A DNA stretch of 7,232 nt from Bradyrhizobium sp. GTDB lineage: Bacteria > Pseudomonadota > Alphaproteobacteria > Rhizobiales > Xanthobacteraceae. The stretch is taken from assembly GCA_028290165.1 (NCBI GenBank), contig JAQGKJ010000368.1, forward strand, positions 1 to 7,232. The letters are read 5' to 3'. The position numbers and the translations under genes were made by a program. Positions within the stretch are counted from its first letter, which is position 1; each line of letters starts with the position of its first letter. Of this stretch, positions 5,987-7,232 are shown in pieces. The notes under the pieces are model-generated. The model saw only the letters and a program-made list of their open reading frames with translations. It was not told where the DNA came from and ran no database searches.

Positions 5987-7232
5987 ATGAGTGACGCCAA
6001 AAAGCTGTCATCGATGGACGCGTCGTTTCTGTACCTGGAAACGCCGGAAATGCCGATGCATGTCGGGAGCATGGCGATCTTCCGCCTGCCCGAGGATTAC
6101 AAAGGCGACTTCTTCGAAGAGTTCAAGGCGATGATCGCTTCGCGGCTGCATGTAGCGCCGATCCTCAAGGCGCGGCTGGAAAAGGCGCCGCTCGACATCG
6201 ATCATCCTTCCTGGGTCGAGGACGACCAGTTCGATATCGATCGTCACATCTTCCGCGGCAGCTTGCCGGCTCCGCACGACCGCGCGACCCTGGAGCGCAT
6301 CGTCGGCTGGATGCACGCCAAACTTCTCAACCGCGCCCGTCCGCTCTGGGAATTCTACGTCTTCGAAGGCATGAAGGACAACGAGATCGGGCTCTATTCC
6401 AAGATGCATCACGCCTGCATCGACGGCGGCGCAGGTGCTGCGCTGACCAACATGATCTACGACGTCACGCCGGTGCCACGGAAAGTCGAACCGCCGACGG
6501 CGCGGGCCAAGGTCGGGCAGGAACCGCGCGACATCGCCGCCAATCTGGTCGATTCCTATCAGCAGCTCTGGACCCAGCCGTTCGACGCCAAAACAGCCGC
6601 CAAGGGCATCGACCTGCCGCGCTCGGGCAAAAGCGATCTCGGCTCGATCCTGTTCGACAACGCCATGTTCCAGATCGAGAATGCGGTGAAGTTCGCCGGC
6701 AGTATTCCGACCATGCTGAAAAGCGTCTCCGATGTGGTGGGAAAGATTTCCGATCCGAAATCGCGCGACAGCATCGCCAGCATGGTGTCGCCGTCGACGA
6801 TCCTGAACAAATCGATTTCGTCGGAGCGCAGCTTTGCCGGCGTATCGATTTCGCTCAGCCGGGCGAAGGCGCTGGCCAAGCAGGCCGGCGGCAAGCTCAA
6901 CGACGTGGTGCTGGCGATTTCCAGCGGCGTGGTGAGGCGCTATCTCCTGGAGCGCGGCGCGCTGCCGAACAAATCGATGACGGCCGCGGTGCCGATCTCG
7001 CTACGCGAGGAGGGCAACACCGACGCCAACAACCAGGTGTTCGGCATGATCTGCTCGATTGCTTCAAACATCGAGGATCCCAAGGCGCGGCTGGAGGCGA
7101 TCATCGCGCAATCCAGCAAATCCAAGGAGATGTCGCATCCGCTGCGGGCCTTGATGCCGCAGATGTCCAACGTCTCGATGCTGGGGGCGCCGATCCTGGT
7201 GCAGATACTCGCGCTGTTATATAGCCGCTCCA
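5987..7232 (+). CDS. Wax ester synthase/diacylglycerol acyltransferase (WS/DGAT), C-terminus missing (window edge)
   Basis: Bifunctional-type O-acyltransferase that transfers an acyl group from acyl-CoA to a fatty alcohol (wax ester) or diacylglycerol (triacylglycerol), usually at the membrane or lipid-body surface. The frame runs 415 codons from the ATG at 5987 to the window edge. WS/DGAT proteins are commonly about 450-500 residues, so a C-terminal segment including the expected SNVPGP-type motif is missing. Seen: the N-terminal SSMDASFLYLETPEMPMHVG (8-27); RPLWEFYVFEG (118-128); the catalytic HHxxxDG as HHACIDG (141-147); a less conserved linker at about 155-260; and the second domain with NDVVLA (305-310) and NNQVFGM (348-354). 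GGAGG (5977-5981) with a 5-base spacer is an ideal ribosome binding site. The gene follows the hydrolase by 78 bases containing two stem-loops, so it could be read through from upstream or have its own transcript end pattern. Whether it favours wax ester or triacylglycerol cannot be told. Confidence 0.95.
   Translation, partial: MSDAKKLSSMDASFLYLETPEMPMHVGSMAIFRLPEDYKGDFFEEFKAMIASRLHVAPILKARLEKAPLDIDHPSWVEDDQFDIDRHIFRGSLPAPHDRATLERIVGWMHAKLLNRARPLWEFYVFEGMKDNEIGLYSKMHHACIDGGAGAALTNMIYDVTPVPRKVEPPTARAKVGQEPRDIAANLVDSYQQLWTQPFDAKTAAKGIDLPRSGKSDLGSILFDNAMFQIENAVKFAGSIPTMLKSVSDVVGKISDPKSRDSIASMVSPSTILNKSISSERSFAGVSISLSRAKALAKQAGGKLNDVVLAISSGVVRRYLLERGALPNKSMTAAVPISLREEGNTDANNQVFGMICSIASNIEDPKARLEAIIAQSSKSKEMSHPLRALMPQMSNVSMLGAPILVQILALLYSRS

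Noticed and set aside
6008..6412. Minus-strand 134-codon frame opposite the WS/DGAT gene
   Set aside because: It is antisense to the catalytic domain with the intact HHxxxDG motif, and shows no domain or start signal of its own.
1..7232. Possible mobile element, prophage, toxin-antitoxin, CRISPR or defence system
   Set aside because: No transposase, integrase, direct-repeat array, phage or nuclease-like gene was found; all seven genes are metabolic or transport types of consistent composition.

Overview
This window looks like chromosomal DNA from a GC-rich alphaproteobacterium, most likely of the Bradyrhizobium/Nitrobacteraceae type. That rests on base composition, on G/C-ending codons that leave long false open frames on the strands opposite real genes, and on the general style of the proteins. 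It is inference, because no rRNA or other taxonomic marker is present. There are seven protein-coding genes, two of them cut by the window edges. I see no tRNA, rRNA, insertion sequence, CRISPR array, phage gene or other sign of a mobile region.

Left half (minus strand, transcribed leftward): an oligopeptide/dipeptide-type (DppABC-like) ABC importer. A periplasmic family-5 solute-binding protein (1668-3263) is followed by a DppB-like permease (583-1563) and a DppC-like permease (cut at base 1). The ATPase genes expected to follow would lie beyond the left edge. The 104-base gap between the binding-protein gene and the first permease gene holds two stem-loops. Such structures often help keep binding-protein mRNA above permease mRNA.

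Middle: a 197-base divergent intergenic region (3264-3460) carries a perfect 12-bp palindrome and other small inverted repeats. Reading right from it is a DadA-like FAD-dependent amine/amino-acid oxidoreductase (3461-4717). The divergent arrangement suggests that the importer and the oxidase are co-regulated and that the oxidase acts on an imported compound; the substrate cannot be read from sequence.

Right half (plus strand): a small DUF6489-like protein (4834-5103), an alpha/beta hydrolase with a GWSLG nucleophile elbow (5108-5908), and the first 415 codons of a wax ester synthase/diacylglycerol acyltransferase (WS/DGAT) with an intact HHxxxDG motif (5987 to the right edge). This resembles a neutral-lipid module: an acyltransferase that makes wax ester or triacylglycerol, a hydrolase that could cleave esters, and a small protein of unknown role.

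Nothing here is clearly a new biological system. The points most worth a second look are the DUF6489/hydrolase/WS-DGAT association, the palindrome in the divergent promoter region, and the intercistronic stem-loops.
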